This document shows, piece after piece, positions 11,829 through 24,330 of a DNA stretch of 64,000 nt. The notes below the pieces were generated by a model that saw only the letters and a list, made by a program, of their open reading frames with translations, was not told where the DNA came from and ran no database searches. Position 1 is the stretch's first letter. Each line of letters starts with the position of its first letter. A program made the position numbers and the translations under genes. This DNA is from Pyronema omphalodes (lineage: Eukaryota; Ascomycota; Pezizomycetes; Pezizales; Pyronemataceae), in NCBI GenBank assembly GCA_024516155.1, contig JAJJXM010000001.1:1550001-1614000 (forward strand), read 5' to 3'.

Positions 11829-13270
11829 TTAAGCAAGCAAAACCATAGCCGCGGCCAATCCCATTATAAGAGAAACGACCTTGGCATTCAATCCAGCCGC
11901 AACTCCAGTGAACACGGGCAAATTTGGAGTGGTAGCATTTGCACCGATTGGAGTAGTGACATTGGTTCCCTTCATAGCATTCTGCTTGAACGTTGGGAAC
12001 TTATCGGCAGGGTTAATAGCAAAGACCATTCCTGTAACACACAAAACAATATCAGTACTACATTCAAGTTTCACCACAGGGAAAAAGAAAACTCATACCC
12101 TGCTGGCAATGCTGAGCCTGCGCACAGAACCACCAAGTTGGTTTAATATCCGTAACAGTGACCTCAAAGGTTTCCTTTCCAGCAATACTCTGAGGGTTTG
12201 CACGGAATCCAGACTTCATTCCACCCGGCATCAAAACACAAGGGTTTTCCAAGGTAGACTGAGTAACAGTATGGTTCCTTGCCAAGAAATCGAAAACAAC
12301 CTTATCACCAGGCGAGGCTTGAACAAACTCGGGTGTGTAAACCAAGCCAGAGGGTCCTCCGACAATAACCTTATGAGTAACGGCGGCTGCAGGAGGGGTA
12401 ACGGTTGTGGCTGCGGGAGGCGCCGCAGTCAAGGTGACACCACCTGCTGGAGGCGTGGGTGCGGTGGCACAAGCACAGTCGGCGGTAACTGTAACGGTAT
12501 GGATGATTGTCTGAGGACTACCACCACCCACGGAAGGCTTCTCGGTACCGGGAACTTCGACTGCTGGGGCTGATGGGGCGGGAGCGACTTTAGTGGTGCA
12601 GGAGGTTGTGGCCGGTGGTACTGGAGATTCATTAATATCCTACTATGAAAAGATATGTGGTGATTTTCTTACCTGCTGAAGCTACGCCAGGAGTGGCAAC
12701 AAAGTGGACTCCGGCGATGGCGGGTTGAAGACGGTTCAGTTCTCTCCACTTCTTGACGTCGAAACCCATACGTTGACTCTCATCGACACCCTGTAGCTTA
12801 AAGTTCTTTGGCTGGGAATAAAGTAGGAACACATATCTATGTGCTGTACCATTTCCTCCAGTAGTAGCCTCAGGTCCAACATATTTTACTGCTGGAGCAG
12901 ATTCGGAGACGATGTTAACTGCCTGACCTGATGGCTGGAAGTCGGTCCTCATATAGTGAAGAGTTTGTGGTGCCACAACATCTGGGTTTCCGTTGACATC
13001 GGGGTCGATCATCAAGACGATGAATTTGGCGTTGGTGTTAATGCCTGATGATTCGCCTAGTGCGAATTTGGGGACTTTGGAAAGGTCCTTGCCGCTTAGA
13101 TCTTGTCCGTCTTTGACGGCTGTTGTTCCAACGGTATCATAGGTAATTTGTAGGCCAGACTGAGGATCAAATCCGGTTGTGAAGGCCTGTGGAATTCCAT
13201 TATGGTTTGTAGCCAACGCACTTGAAATCCACAGGAATGTTGTAGCGAGAACTGAGTATTTGGAAAACAT
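11829..13270 (-). CDS. GPI-anchored PEBP-cupredoxin fusion protein
   Basis: Three exons: 13270-12673, 12620-12099 and 12031-11829, with introns of 52 and 66 bp. The product is 440 residues. A signal peptide (about residues 1-20) leads into a PEBP domain with LMIDPDVNGNP, LHYMRTDF and GTAHRYVFLLYSQ. A Thr/Pro/Ala-rich linker with a CACA cluster follows. The second domain is a cupredoxin (VIVGGPSGLVYTPEF) with His in NHTV and, near the end, FCAQAQHCQQGM, supplying the Cys, His and Met of a type-1 copper site; the Met is joined by the last splice. The tail is a Thr-rich stretch and a hydrophobic segment (LNAKVVSLIMGLAAAMVLLA), as in GPI-anchored proteins. PEBP domains bind anionic ligands or lipids; the cupredoxin half implies copper binding or electron transfer at the cell surface. 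The combined role is unknown. Confidence 0.88.
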
Positions 13271-15817
13271 GATGGATGATGAAATGCTACCTTCGAGGAG
13301 CGAATATTAACGTCGTCAAGACGCGGTAGTGACAGAAGCGAAAGCGAAAGGAAATATAGAATTGAAAGGGATGAAGTAAGGAAATTCAAAAGTTCCGAGA
13401 TCAACTGATATCAGTAAACAACTAGAGAGACAAGGTGAGCCGAGTGTGCAGATATCTGCTCTATATACCGTCTTCATGCCACGTTATTTCAGGGGAGATC
13501 TGGGTTCCATGATTTTTAAAAATGTTCCAGATCACTGCATTCCCACTGACAGCTTAGATTTTACCTGGGACAACGGCTTTAGTTGCGGTTTCGAAAGTGC
13601 ATATTTGTGGCTAATAGAGTTCTTTCGCGCCATTCTATGTTACTATACGGTCGTATGCAAACCGGTATCACGCATCAAAAAGCATAGGTTGAGGCGGTAG
13701 AAGTTTCAAAAGGCAGTGCCAATGTTGAATGTTGAGATAGAGTGAGGTTGTATTGTCAGGCGCTTGCCATTTACAGCGTATGCCCCCGATCGCTTCGTGT
13801 CATGATCCCTGTATGACTTTACAACCATTAAGTGGCAGTGTTTGGCGCTTGACTATTACAGTACTTTTGCTCAGGTACCAAAAACTCCTCGCCCAGCAAT
13901 CCAGACGAAAGGAATGGCGAGAGCTTCAATTATTAACATGTCAGTGGTATCTGAACGTAAACCGGTGCGAAACAAAATCAGCCATTGTAGTCAAAGGGAT
14001 TGCTGTAGACCCCAGTCATATCTAGAGCTTGGCATTGCTTCCCAAAATAATCGACCATTACGTCTCAGTAAATATACAGAAAGTAAGTAAAAAGTTATCT
14101 ATGGTATACAGGATGTCTCAAAGTATCATATAGATGACATTTTATATCTTCACCGGGTGATCATATTTAAGGTAAATGATGTAATGCGCTTGTGATCTCA
14201 CGTACTTCGCCACGGGGGTGAATCACTTGAGTTACCGGGCCTTCAGATTGAACTAAGAATAAATAATGATTATTTATGGCTACTCAAGTACTTTTCAGTC
14301 CTCCCCGGGGCATTTTACGGCCGATGTTAAAACGCGTGCGACACAGCACATCACTCATGGCCATTATAATCTCGCTGATCTATCTCAAATTTATTTGGAA
14401 GAAGCTTTATTAAGTCCAGATAATCTCCCTTTCAGTACTGTTAGACTTCGAGAGATATTGCGTAATTCATGAATATTTTGCGAAGCAAGCGGGCCGTTGT
14501 TCTAAGCGGATATCACACGACCTTCATTCAGTGCGGCGAGTGATTTCAATGTTCGTTGTAGTTCCCTAAAAGCTGCATACCTCCAATATAAATCTTGCCG
14601 TATTGAATATTCTGGTAATAGGATTTTATTCATTTTCAACCTTTCATGCTAATTTAGAGACATTCCTAATTTCTAGGACCGTCATCGTATACCCGTTACC
14701 ATGGAATTGTAGGGGAAGCGCGGAAGCAATGCTGCACTAATTCAAACTCTTGATCATCAAATATCACCAATAGTCTGTAGACTGTTAATTGCGGTGGGAT
14801 ATTTTTTTCGGCTTCAATTTTTCTATAGCCTTTACCCATTTTCCAGGCTTATATTCCGTTGGATGTATAAACCTGAAAAACAGATCAAAGAGAATGGACA
14901 GCTAATTACAAATTTCGGGTGAACATTATTATTATTATTACTGAATCATACGCTGACCGAGGCCTAAAAGGCCCATGCATGATTCAAACAACTCGGATGA
15001 GCATTGCTGTGTTCTTTAATCAATAAGAAACTCACTTCGGATTGGACGATGTTACCTCGAGGCTTCGCTTTTTATATATTGCATTGGATACATTTTTGGT
15101 TAATTTGTTTTTCTGTGTATAAGTGAAAGATTGGACTTTGAAAATGAGGACATCCGATTATAAGGTCTTACTCTAGAGTCTTCTCAAATCCCCATCACCG
15201 GATATATTACTACTGTTTGAGATACAAGAATTGACTTAGATCTTTGAAGCGCTGAATATGAAGAAAGAGTCCCTCAGGATGGTTAAAGTAATACTTGGAA
15301 AAACATTAGGGCGTTATAAATATCACGGAAGCTATCAAAATTTAATCAAAGTTTTGATTATTCTCTTGGAATGTTTTGGTGGTCTTGATAGCTAGCTATA
15401 GTTACGATGGAAAGCATACCGAATATTACATAAGATTTCAAATTTCAATAGTCCAGAGAATTATACAAATCACGTGCTTCCTAGAAAGCGACGATTATTT
15501 GCCGTGTAACACAGAGATCGGTCTACAAACCCAATCCGTACATGATCATCCGATATCTTTCAACCCATCCGAACCATCACAACCTTCCCTGTTTTCCAAG
15601 AGATCTCCGGGAGATATAATAACGTACTTCTGTACAACATATATGCACCTATTACCCGTTCCTTAAGCAGTACATTGTGCCTGAACCTAATTCTCAGCTG
15701 TCTATAATCCCCTCAGCTGAAATCAAAATGCATCCTCTTCCCACGAGCAAAGCAGGCGCCCTACCGCCACCTCATCCACGATACCATATCCCTCCAATAA
15801 AGAAACAAAATATAACC
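13271..15817. other. 2.5 kb spacer without a supported gene
   Basis: Upstream flanks of two divergent genes. Short frames (13446-13700, 13753-14090, 15376-15666) lack domains or splice-supported extensions. An ATT trinucleotide run sits near 14926-14940. No RNA gene recognised. Confidence 0.5.
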
Positions 15818-18163
15818 ATGCGATACCTCACGTTTACGATTTTACTAATCCTCCTACTCGCATTGACTCGCGGTCGAGTCGCATCTGTAACGGTTCAGGA
15901 ATGGGATTACATCATAGTCGGTACCGGTATGTATGCATGCCCTAACCCTTCCCGCATCTTATGCACTGTTGCTACCTTATATATGTACCTCATATATGTA
16001 ACTTCTATGATATCATCGTTTTTTTTTCCCTCCCGTTCTCATTTCAAACCTCCCATCACTAACCGTTACTGTGTCCTACAGGACCAGCAGGTTCCGTACT
16101 TTCCTCCCGTCTTTCTGCCTCCGGTTCACGTGTGCTTATTCTAGAAGCGGGGGAACCATCAACCTACGCAACAGGAGGACGCGCAGCACCTTTATGGCTT
16201 CGAAACTCCGGCGAAAAACTTTCCCGGTTTGATGTACCGGGATTTTTTAATGCTTTCACGGAACATCCGGATGGTTATCAATGTCCTGATATTCCATTTC
16301 CAGCGGGATGTATTCTCGGTGGTGGAAGCGCTGTGAATTCTGGTATTTGGTTTTTACCTGCCGAGGAAGATTGGGAGGGGATGTGGAAGCCGGATGAAAT
16401 GAGGAATGCAATCAAGAGGACAAGGGAAAGGATACCGGGAACGGATAACCCGAGTAGAGATGGGAAACAGTGGTTTGATGAAAGCTTTACGGTGTTTGGT
16501 GGGATGTTGGAGAGGATGGGATGGAGGGAGGTGCAGGCGAATATGGAGGAGGGGAAGAATAGGACATTCTCAAGGACAAATTTTATGGGGGATAAGGGGG
16601 AGAGAGGAGGACCGATAGAGAGGTATATGCTTGAGGCTTTAGGCAGGGCTCATGCGAGTGAGAATGTTGAGATTCAGTATGGAGCACGGGTTGAAAGGGT
16701 GCTGAGGAAAAAAGGGAAGGTGACGGGGGTTGAATATCTACAAGCCGACAAGATAAAGACGGTACGTGTTGGGAAGAAAGGTAAGGTGATACTCTCAGCA
16801 GGGGCTTTTGGGACAGCAAAGATACTGTGGGGCAGCGGGGGTAGGAACAAAAGACCAGTTATCGATTATGAGGGCTGCTCGAGGGGATCGTATGATAGCA
16901 TCGAAGGAATGGATTGATCTACCGGTAGGCTATAACCTCCAGGATCATCCGGCCACCTACGCAGTCTTTCGATACCCAGGTATTACACCAGCGTATAACT
17001 ATTCCGGTGCATACGAAACGCCTCCAAAAGTTGACGCGGACAACTACCTTCTTCACCAGTCTGGTCCCCTGGCATCTTCCAATGCCCGCATATCCCTCTG
17101 GCACAAGATTACCGGTTCCGATGGAATCACTCGCACAATGCAATGGGCCGGTCGTACCAGCGGCGCCGGAAACTTCACCGATACAGACCTATTACTTATG
17201 ACCGCCTACATCACTCACGGGCAGACATCACGAGGTAGAATAGGGTTAACCCCCAGTCTAACACATCAGATAATAGTCTCACCCTATCTTACCGATAAGG
17301 AAGACATATCAGCTCTTACCGAGAGTTTCCAGACCCTTCTACCAAGAATTGCCGAGATCAAAGGTATCGAGATTCTCCAACCCGATCTATCCAAAACCAA
17401 TATTTCCGATTTCATTCACAACTACAACCTTCCACGCGGAAGCAATCACTGGACCGGAACAGCGGCAATGGGAAAAGTTGTCGATAACGAAACGAGGGTG
17501 AAAGGATTAGAAAATCTGGTGAGTTTGAAAGCTGTGTTTTAGTTGGTTTTTCGTCATCCATGTTGCGTCATCACCTTTGAAGCCCCACCTGGTTGAAAAC
17601 AGTTGAATAAACCCAGCCGAGCCGTAGTGCGTGGTATTGTGGAGGATCTGGGATAAAATGGCGGGGTTGCATAGCGTTATGCAATGTGCATAGCTTTGCA
17701 TAGCACAGCCCATAAATTACGTATGGCACAGCATAGCATAGCATAGCATAACATAGAATAGCATAACATAGCTCCGCCGGTATCCGGGACATTCCAAACC
17801 TCAAGGTCGAGGCTTTTCCACTAGATACCCGCTAGGTACCCACTGGTTGGCTTCTGGGTTTATGGCACGCCGCACCTGCACCATATGTGTTTGTTTCATA
17901 TTCTTATTCCCGGCGGTGCCGAAAGAGCAATGGCATGTGCTTCAATTCAGCCGAACTCAATCCAACTCAACTCAGTAACGAATTGAGAAGATACATATCT
18001 AATTTTTTACTCCGATATTACGATTAATTGCTGACCCGACCTCAATCAATAGTTCATAGTAGACGCATCGATATTTCCGTTTTCATTAACGTCGAACCCA
18101 ATGGCGGCGATAGTAGTAGCAGCCGAGAAAGCGGCCGAGATTCTATTATCTCTTCCTAGTTAA
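15818..18163 (+). CDS. Secreted GMC oxidoreductase (cellobiose dehydrogenase-like), frameshifted
   Basis: Three exons: 15818-15926, 16082-17518 and 18053-18163, separated by introns of 155 and 534 bp. A signal peptide (MRYLTFTILLILLLALTRG) precedes the FAD-binding motif VGTGPAGS, which is completed by splicing. CILGGGSAVNSGIWF resembles the CDH flavin domain. The catalytic His lies in GSNHWTGTAAMG. The distant last exon supplies VDASIFPFSLTSNPMAA, including the second active-site position (Asn). The frame changes at a G5 run (16837-16841). Removing one G joins KILWGSG to VGTKDQLSIM and makes the total divisible by three (551 residues). So this is either a homopolymer sequencing error or a recently broken gene. 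Substrate class (sugar or alcohol) is inferred from similarity only; there is no cytochrome domain. Confidence 0.82.
17669..17772 (+). repeat. Degenerate GCATA(G) microsatellite inside a GMC intron
   Basis: Imperfect GCATAG/ACATAG units, densest at 17728-17772. They lie within the 534 bp last intron of the GMC gene and partly account for its unusual length. Confidence 0.85.
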
Positions 18164-19736
18164 AAAAAAAATCGGAAGTTATGTGTATCAATACCGGAGG
18201 ATGAGAATGCCATTGAAATACCTCCTTACATATGTACAATAAAAGTCAAATTTACCGACTGAGTGATGGGCCGCTGACATTCCGCTGCTGTATGAAGCTG
18301 AAGTCCACTGATCCATACCTAGAACGAGGAAACAATAATTAGCCCGTGATCATGATCGTGATCAGCATTTAAGATACCCTTCTCGTGCTAAACAGCGTGC
18401 GGAAGTGATTCATGGTTCATATGTAACTTCCAGTTCATCCCTACCTTCGGGACCGGAAGTGAGCGGAACCCAAGTCCCCATCGGATACCGGTCCACAAAC
18501 CCTCTCTCAGCTAGCTAGCATAGAACCACCCCACCATATTCCGACACGAGTGTTTCATCGCAATTGACGGAGCGGAAAAACCATGATGCGATCCCGTATC
18601 CATTGTACCGGGTGGTATGTACTATGTATGTGCTTATAAAGTGACCTGGTTTAGTTCATAGTGCGGGAGGCCAATGTTCCTGAAACCTGAAACTTGTGGA
18701 CGGAAAATATAATCCTCATCATCTCATCATCTACATATGTAATCAATGATTAATCGCGGGGTTTTCGTAAACAGCGGGAGAACCTTTACGTATACATAGG
18801 AGGTTAAATTAACATGAATATGTAAATCGGAATGAATCTCGTGGGCTTAGTTCCCATTAAAATCGCGTGCTTCAGATAAAGAGAAATTGTCAACGGTGAA
18901 CATACATACGCAACTCACCATATGCAGTTCTAACTCCTTTCCAAACCCTAACTACGCCGCTTCCGCGCATGAACCCTTTCGAAGTTCGAACGTCAATTAA
19001 TTTCATAACCATGTGTCATGATTGCGAGATTATCAAGATAGCTTTATCAAAAATCCACGGTACTTGAATTTGTTTCATCTGCACCGGTTAATCAGATTCA
19101 TAAGATTCAAGATTGCATTGAAGTTTCTAGCGTACGATAGTCACGCTACGCGCTAGAAAATTAAATCACCGGGCTCACTTGTTTCAAAGTGAAAGCACAG
19201 ACCCAAATTGTTCTCGAAAGCAAAAAAGAAAAAAGTGTTGATATTCTGCTTTTTTATCCCTCACAATCCTATCATCTCTTTATGCAATAGCTAGAAACTT
19301 GTATCTCCTCCAATGTGTAAAAACAAATGAACTAAATAACATGAAAACTTAACACGTATCACCACCATGAAAAAAAGGCCAACATTGAAGCTAAATCGAA
19401 TAGAAAAAAAAAAAAAAAGAATATCTTTGTCCATCACAAAATCATACCAATTCATTTCTTATTGTTCTCTGATCTCTCGGTTCTCAAATCTCCTCTTCAA
19501 AAAATGTCTGTAAAGTGTCCAAAAGAAGTACAATAAAAACGCGCCATGCTCCTCTTTAGATATGTAAAATAAAAAACCCAACCAACCCAGAAAGAAGTAG
19601 ATAGTATAAAAAATAAAAAGCAAAATCAGTAGCATAAAAAACTTTGTAACTCCCCAAAATAAATGCAACCATCTGTGTATCCAATCCAATCCAATCCAAT
19701 CCCATCTTTATCAACAACCCCATCTATTCCTTTCCC
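18164..19736. other. Convergent spacer
   Basis: 3' flanks of the GMC gene and of the 1163-residue gene. Contains an A-rich run near 19402-19418 and a CCAAT pentanucleotide repeat near 19680-19700. No coding sequence supported. Confidence 0.5.
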
Positions 19737-22700
19737 TTAAAAAATCTCCGCACTTCCTTCCTGAACCTTTTCATTACAACACATTCTACAAACCACAAAC
19801 TCACACCTCTTTCCTCTAGCCTGGGCAGGTGCCGGAGAGCTAGATCCTTCATTCTGCGGCGCAGGTGCGGAGTCCTTATTCTCATCCAAACAAACCCACA
19901 TATTCGCAAACGGACCCTTTTCACAGAACGCACATTTCTGTGCAACACCACCCTTTCTAGGCTTCATCCTATGTTCCCTGTTGATAATCTCTCCATCATC
20001 CATCACCTCACATGTACGCATAAACAAAGTTCCAGGCGCATGCTGCGCACCCCTTCTATCCTCAGCAGTCAAAGGTTGTGCCTTCATGAATACTGACTGC
20101 CGACGTCCAGTACCTCCCGCCATCTGAACGGGTGAGTTGAGCGAGTGTCCGGAAGTTGTGGATGCGGTAGGAGATCCACTAGTACCAAGAGCGGAAGCAA
20201 CTTGAGCAGCGCGCATAGCAGCTCCCCAGCGTGCCATCGAGGTCTCAGAACTCTGCCCATATCCAAGAGGACCGGAGACATCGACGGGAGAAGAGGTCTC
20301 GGAGCCAGGTAGAGGTGGCATAGGCTCGGTTGGCATGGGGGGTGGTCCGTTGGGTGCACGACGGGAAAAGGCACGACGGAGACCCTCGCCAACGGATTTG
20401 CTGCGTTTAACGGGTGCTGAGGGAGGTGCGAGGGTTGAGCTGGAGGGGGGCTTGGGAACGTCGGTGGCGGAGTGAGTGGCAGTGGAAACAGTGGGTGGCG
20501 GAAGGTTGGAGGTGTCGACGCGGAGGATCATCGGTGCTTTTTCTTTCTCGGCTGTAGAAGGACGAGGAGGAAGAGTGCTGAGAGTGGGGACGGTGGACTC
20601 GCCGGTCTGAGATCGTGAGGGAGACGGACGGAGGTTGGAACCGGGCTTAGATCCAGAGTCATGAGGAGGAAGAGATCGGTCCACATCGAAGGGTGTTGGG
20701 GAGTTAGATCTTGATGAAGGAAGGGAGGGAATGTTTTGTCCAAGCTGGAGATCCAAGTTTGTAGTGCTAGCAAAGGCGTCTTCCGGAACGAAGGAGAAAG
20801 CTGAACCAGGTCGACTATCTTGAAGAGATTGTGGCTTAGAGTTGTGATTAACTGGAGTGATTCCAAATCTCATATGGTTAACAGATAGACCCGGATCACT
20901 CTTAATGGATAGAGCAGGCTTAAGAGGCTTCAGAGGAGCTCCGGTCTTTGCAGCAGCTCCCTGTCGAGATGACATAGTTGCTGCCCTCAAGAGCATCTTG
21001 GTGCTGTTTCCAAATGGAGGATTGCGGGCAGTAGGCGAGCGCTTGTAGATTGTTGGTGGGTGCATTGGTGACGATGTAACACTAGTCGGTGCGGTACTAG
21101 TGGTCTGCGGGGATTTCATAGTAATATCGCTATTGAAACTATCCGAGGATGCATTGGATTCCCGCGAATGTTGTCCGTTTCCAGCTTGTAGTTTTTCTTC
21201 AGGGTCATTTCTGTGTTTCCTTGGTGAAGGCGGATCAGGTAGAATTCCAAGTCGAGGGAAGGTAGTTTTGTGAGGTTCTGGAGTGGGGGGTTCGTGAGTG
21301 AAGCTAGGGACATTTCCATTGATTTCACCAGTTGTATCCAAAAACATAGGAACTTCTATTGAGCTCTTCGTAACAATCGAAGTTCCATGATACTCTCTAG
21401 GACGAATAGTTAAATCACTCTTATGTCCCCCGATGTTAGCAAATGGGTATGCATATGCATCGTCTGCTGGAGTAACTGGCGAGTCTGGTGTTCCATTTCT
21501 GTTGGAACTCCTGGTCGATGAACGATGGCTCATCAGACCAGGGTTTCCCCCAGATAACTCAGAACCAAACTCCGTAGGATGCAAAGATATATTACTTGCA
21601 GAACTTGCAGCCGATGGGTTGTAGTTCCACTCCTCCACCTTGTCTGATACATCGCCTCTCGGTAATCCACGGGGACGCTCTTTTTCCAACTGAGCCATCA
21701 TCTCCTCAATTTCCATATTCATAGCCTGGCGCTCCTCCAAAATCGGAATAGGATTCGAAATATTGTATTTGTTAACTCTACCCTTTCCTGCTGGAGGGTG
21801 CTGGTCCATGTGAGCCAAAGTCTTAATCCTCGTCGAAACCTTCCTGCTGAGAGACCGTTTGGGCGAATTCTGGTTGGAAGGAGGAGATGAGGGGTTTGAG
21901 TTGTAACCTGGCTCTCTCTGAACATCAATAAGCGGACCAAGATGCTTGGGTAATCTGAGAGCTTCTGGCGACTGAGGGGCCGATGCGGTAGGCCTCTTGA
22001 GAAGATTGTGGGTACCCATGTCTGGCGATGGCATAGAAAAGTCCGAGAAGGATATTTCCAGAGTTTCCATTCCCTCCTCCTTATTCAGGTCGAGAGCGGT
22101 GATTTTTGGCGAAGAGTGCTGAGTAGTAGGCTCAAGTACTGGTGAAATAGCAGGTGAGCCAACCCCAGGTGTGTGCACAACTTTGTAGGGTGACGACAGC
22201 GGCGAAATCTGAGTAGACGCAATTGAAATAGTGTCCGATTCGAAAAATTTCGCAGTCTCAGACTGCTGTAAGCTCTTGGCTGGCTGGAGATCAATGTTCG
22301 CCGGGCGATGGCGTGACGGGTCTCGCGGATTGGGAAGAGGTCCGGTGGGAGGTCCTGATGGGGGTTCTGCCAAAGAAGCACTTTCCGAGCGAGCACCCGA
22401 GTCCGATCTTCTCCTCCTTCCTCGTCTGGATCTTCTGATTGATCGACCTCTTTCCAATGGTTCTTCCTGCTCTCGGTCCTGACCGGGAGTAACTGCTTTC
22501 GTAGGACTTGTCTGACCTCTGTTATCTCCTGACCTGCCACGAGCCTGCGATGCTGCAGCGGGTGAATATGGAATATAGCGGGCCGGGCTGTAAATAGGCG
22601 ACTTGGGATTCGTGGACTCCTGGCCCGTTACTGTAAGGGAAGGAGAGACGGAAGAGACTGAAGAGATTGACGCGGCTATCGAATGAGCATCGTCCGGTAC

Positions 22701-23228
22701 AGGACTGATGTTTGGTCGACTGAAGTTGAGCCGTGTTGTGTAAGGAGAGTAGGGCCGAACTTGCGGTTGGTGGACTCTAGTATCGTCAAACGCTGCTAAG
22801 CCGTGAATTTGAGGGAAAGAGTGGTCGTACTCTTGTTCCCATCCAGCATCCGAATCATTACCCCGACTTTCACCCCTGAAGTAATTATCTATGCCTAGGT
22901 CATATCTGCCCGTTTCACTCTGCGAGCGACTTGGGTGTGGTGGACGGTTTGTTTGGTAGGCGGATAGCTGCTCAATGCTGTTGTCATCCCTGGTCTCCAA
23001 CCCCTTCGCGCTTTCAGGTGCGGGTGCATGAACCACGGGCATCTGTGGGATTGGTGGAACCGCTATCTCCTGGCCACCATCCCGGCCGTCCTGTGGCGAA
23101 GCCTTCAAATCAATAAAGGAGCCATTGATTTTAATAGGATCAATAGGCGTGGGGTTTCCGATCCTATCCTTTAAGTTTCCAACGGGCTTCCTGGCTTTCG
23201 ACTTTGAACGACCCCATATGGATTGCAT
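19737..23228 (-). CDS. Large disordered protein with C-terminal Cys-rich zinc-binding-like motif
   Basis: Single exon of 1163 codons. I do not recognise a named family. The N-terminus is basic (MQSIWGRSKSKARKPVG). The middle thousand residues are Ser/Pro-rich, low-complexity, with many SP and TP sites and an Arg-rich patch (RSIRRSRRGRRRRSD). A short helical segment (ERQAMNMEIEEMMAQLEKE) lies near the middle. The last 90 residues hold a compact Cys cluster, CAFCEKGPF, VCLDE, then CEFVVCRMCC, resembling a zinc ribbon. The long intact frame and the conserved-looking ends argue for a real gene. Abundant proline-directed sites suggest phosphorylation, which is inference. Function unknown. Confidence 0.82.
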   Translation of the reverse strand: MQSIWGRSKSKARKPVGNLKDRIGNPTPIDPIKINGSFIDLKASPQDGRDGGQEIAVPPIPQMPVVHAPAPESAKGLETRDDNSIEQLSAYQTNRPPHPSRSQSETGRYDLGIDNYFRGESRGNDSDAGWEQEYDHSFPQIHGLAAFDDTRVHQPQVRPYSPYTTRLNFSRPNISPVPDDAHSIAASISSVSSVSPSLTVTGQESTNPKSPIYSPARYIPYSPAAASQARGRSGDNRGQTSPTKAVTPGQDREQEEPLERGRSIRRSRRGRRRRSDSGARSESASLAEPPSGPPTGPLPNPRDPSRHRPANIDLQPAKSLQQSETAKFFESDTISIASTQISPLSSPYKVVHTPGVGSPAISPVLEPTTQHSSPKITALDLNKEEGMETLEISFSDFSMPSPDMGTHNLLKRPTASAPQSPEALRLPKHLGPLIDVQREPGYNSNPSSPPSNQNSPKRSLSRKVSTRIKTLAHMDQHPPAGKGRVNKYNISNPIPILEERQAMNMEIEEMMAQLEKERPRGLPRGDVSDKVEEWNYNPSAASSASNISLHPTEFGSELSGGNPGLMSHRSSTRSSNRNGTPDSPVTPADDAYAYPFANIGGHKSDLTIRPREYHGTSIVTKSSIEVPMFLDTTGEINGNVPSFTHEPPTPEPHKTTFPRLGILPDPPSPRKHRNDPEEKLQAGNGQHSRESNASSDSFNSDITMKSPQTTSTAPTSVTSSPMHPPTIYKRSPTARNPPFGNSTKMLLRAATMSSRQGAAAKTGAPLKPLKPALSIKSDPGLSVNHMRFGITPVNHNSKPQSLQDSRPGSAFSFVPEDAFASTTNLDLQLGQNIPSLPSSRSNSPTPFDVDRSLPPHDSGSKPGSNLRPSPSRSQTGESTVPTLSTLPPRPSTAEKEKAPMILRVDTSNLPPPTVSTATHSATDVPKPPSSSTLAPPSAPVKRSKSVGEGLRRAFSRRAPNGPPPMPTEPMPPLPGSETSSPVDVSGPLGYGQSSETSMARWGAAMRAAQVASALGTSGSPTASTTSGHSLNSPVQMAGGTGRRQSVFMKAQPLTAEDRRGAQHAPGTLFMRTCEVMDDGEIINREHRMKPRKGGVAQKCAFCEKGPFANMWVCLDENKDSAPAPQNEGSSSPAPAQARGKRCEFVVCRMCCNEKVQEGSAEIF

Positions 23229-24330
23229 TTCCTGGCGGTATTGCTGAGAAGTAGGTATTCCTTGGGATCCTAGGAGGTGAATAACTGATGATAGGTCTTC
23301 CTAAAGCAAGGTACTTTTCTGGAAATATCGCGGACGACGTCAAGTGACGGGTACCTGCCGTAGTAAGCCGATAAGATGCAGCGTTTCGAAGAGTGAATGA
23401 TGCTGACTGAAACGACCAAGCTGTACGCCCTCTCCGGTTTCTGCACTTCCCTCGGCGGAATAAATTACTGGGTTCGTATAAGCTTTCTGTTACGCGGGCG
23501 ATGATGCCTTGAGCTGAGTCGTGATCCGTGTACGTGTTTCCGTAGGGCAGCGTGGGTCAGTAAAAAGTGAGCGTGTCGGCTTCAACCAAATCAATTCGAC
23601 TGGTCTGGAAAGAAAAACAAGGAGCGGCCGTGTTCAATCCACGCCTGGGTTAAAGGAGTGTGGGGATATTGCTATTCAAACGAATGTGGGATCCTCCGAC
23701 CTTGAGGCTGGCAGGAATCGAGAGGAGGTACGGGTGGTGTAGGGGGAAGGCAATGGCGGAGAAGGAACATAGCACACTCAGGTACGAGTAAAATGGGTAC
23801 TGTAGCCTTTCGCAAGTTTGGACTCGGCAAGATGGGATGGGGATGGATTGTGGGAGAGCAGGGGGGAACACTAGCCGGAAGCAGATAAGTGCGGGCAACT
23901 GGAGGTAGCCCTAAAAGGTAAGCCTTGGATCTGGAGCCTCTGCTGATCTGCATCCGGTTAAGCGGGGCACATGGCGTGGCTCCTAGCAGCTAGTCATGAT
24001 AATTTAAGACTGGTGTCAAAGGCATTTTCAGCCAATGAAGGGCGGCGTGGAGACCAAAGTCTTACATAACGCTTCTTTTTACAGGGGTAATCCATGTTTC
24101 TGCAGGAGTGCGATCCGTGGCAATGCAGATCTTGCAAGCTGAGTAAGTGGTGGCGGCAAGAGCTGTTGAGGCGGGAAGGGGGAAGGAGTGAGGCTGGAGC
24201 ACAGGGAGACAGGCACTGGGACGAACTGAGAGGGCAGGAACAAGGAAGAAGAGCAAGTCTAGGAGGGTATATACCAAGGGCAGGAAAAGCAGTTCGCAAG
24301 GAATCATGCCCGAGGGGATTGTATTTTACG

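Noticed and set aside
17519..17620. Stop at 17540 as the end of the GMC gene, or a decayed C-terminus at 17550-17610
   Set aside because: A clear C-terminal exon with the family motif is present at 18053-18163 behind a GTGAGT donor and CTGAC branch.
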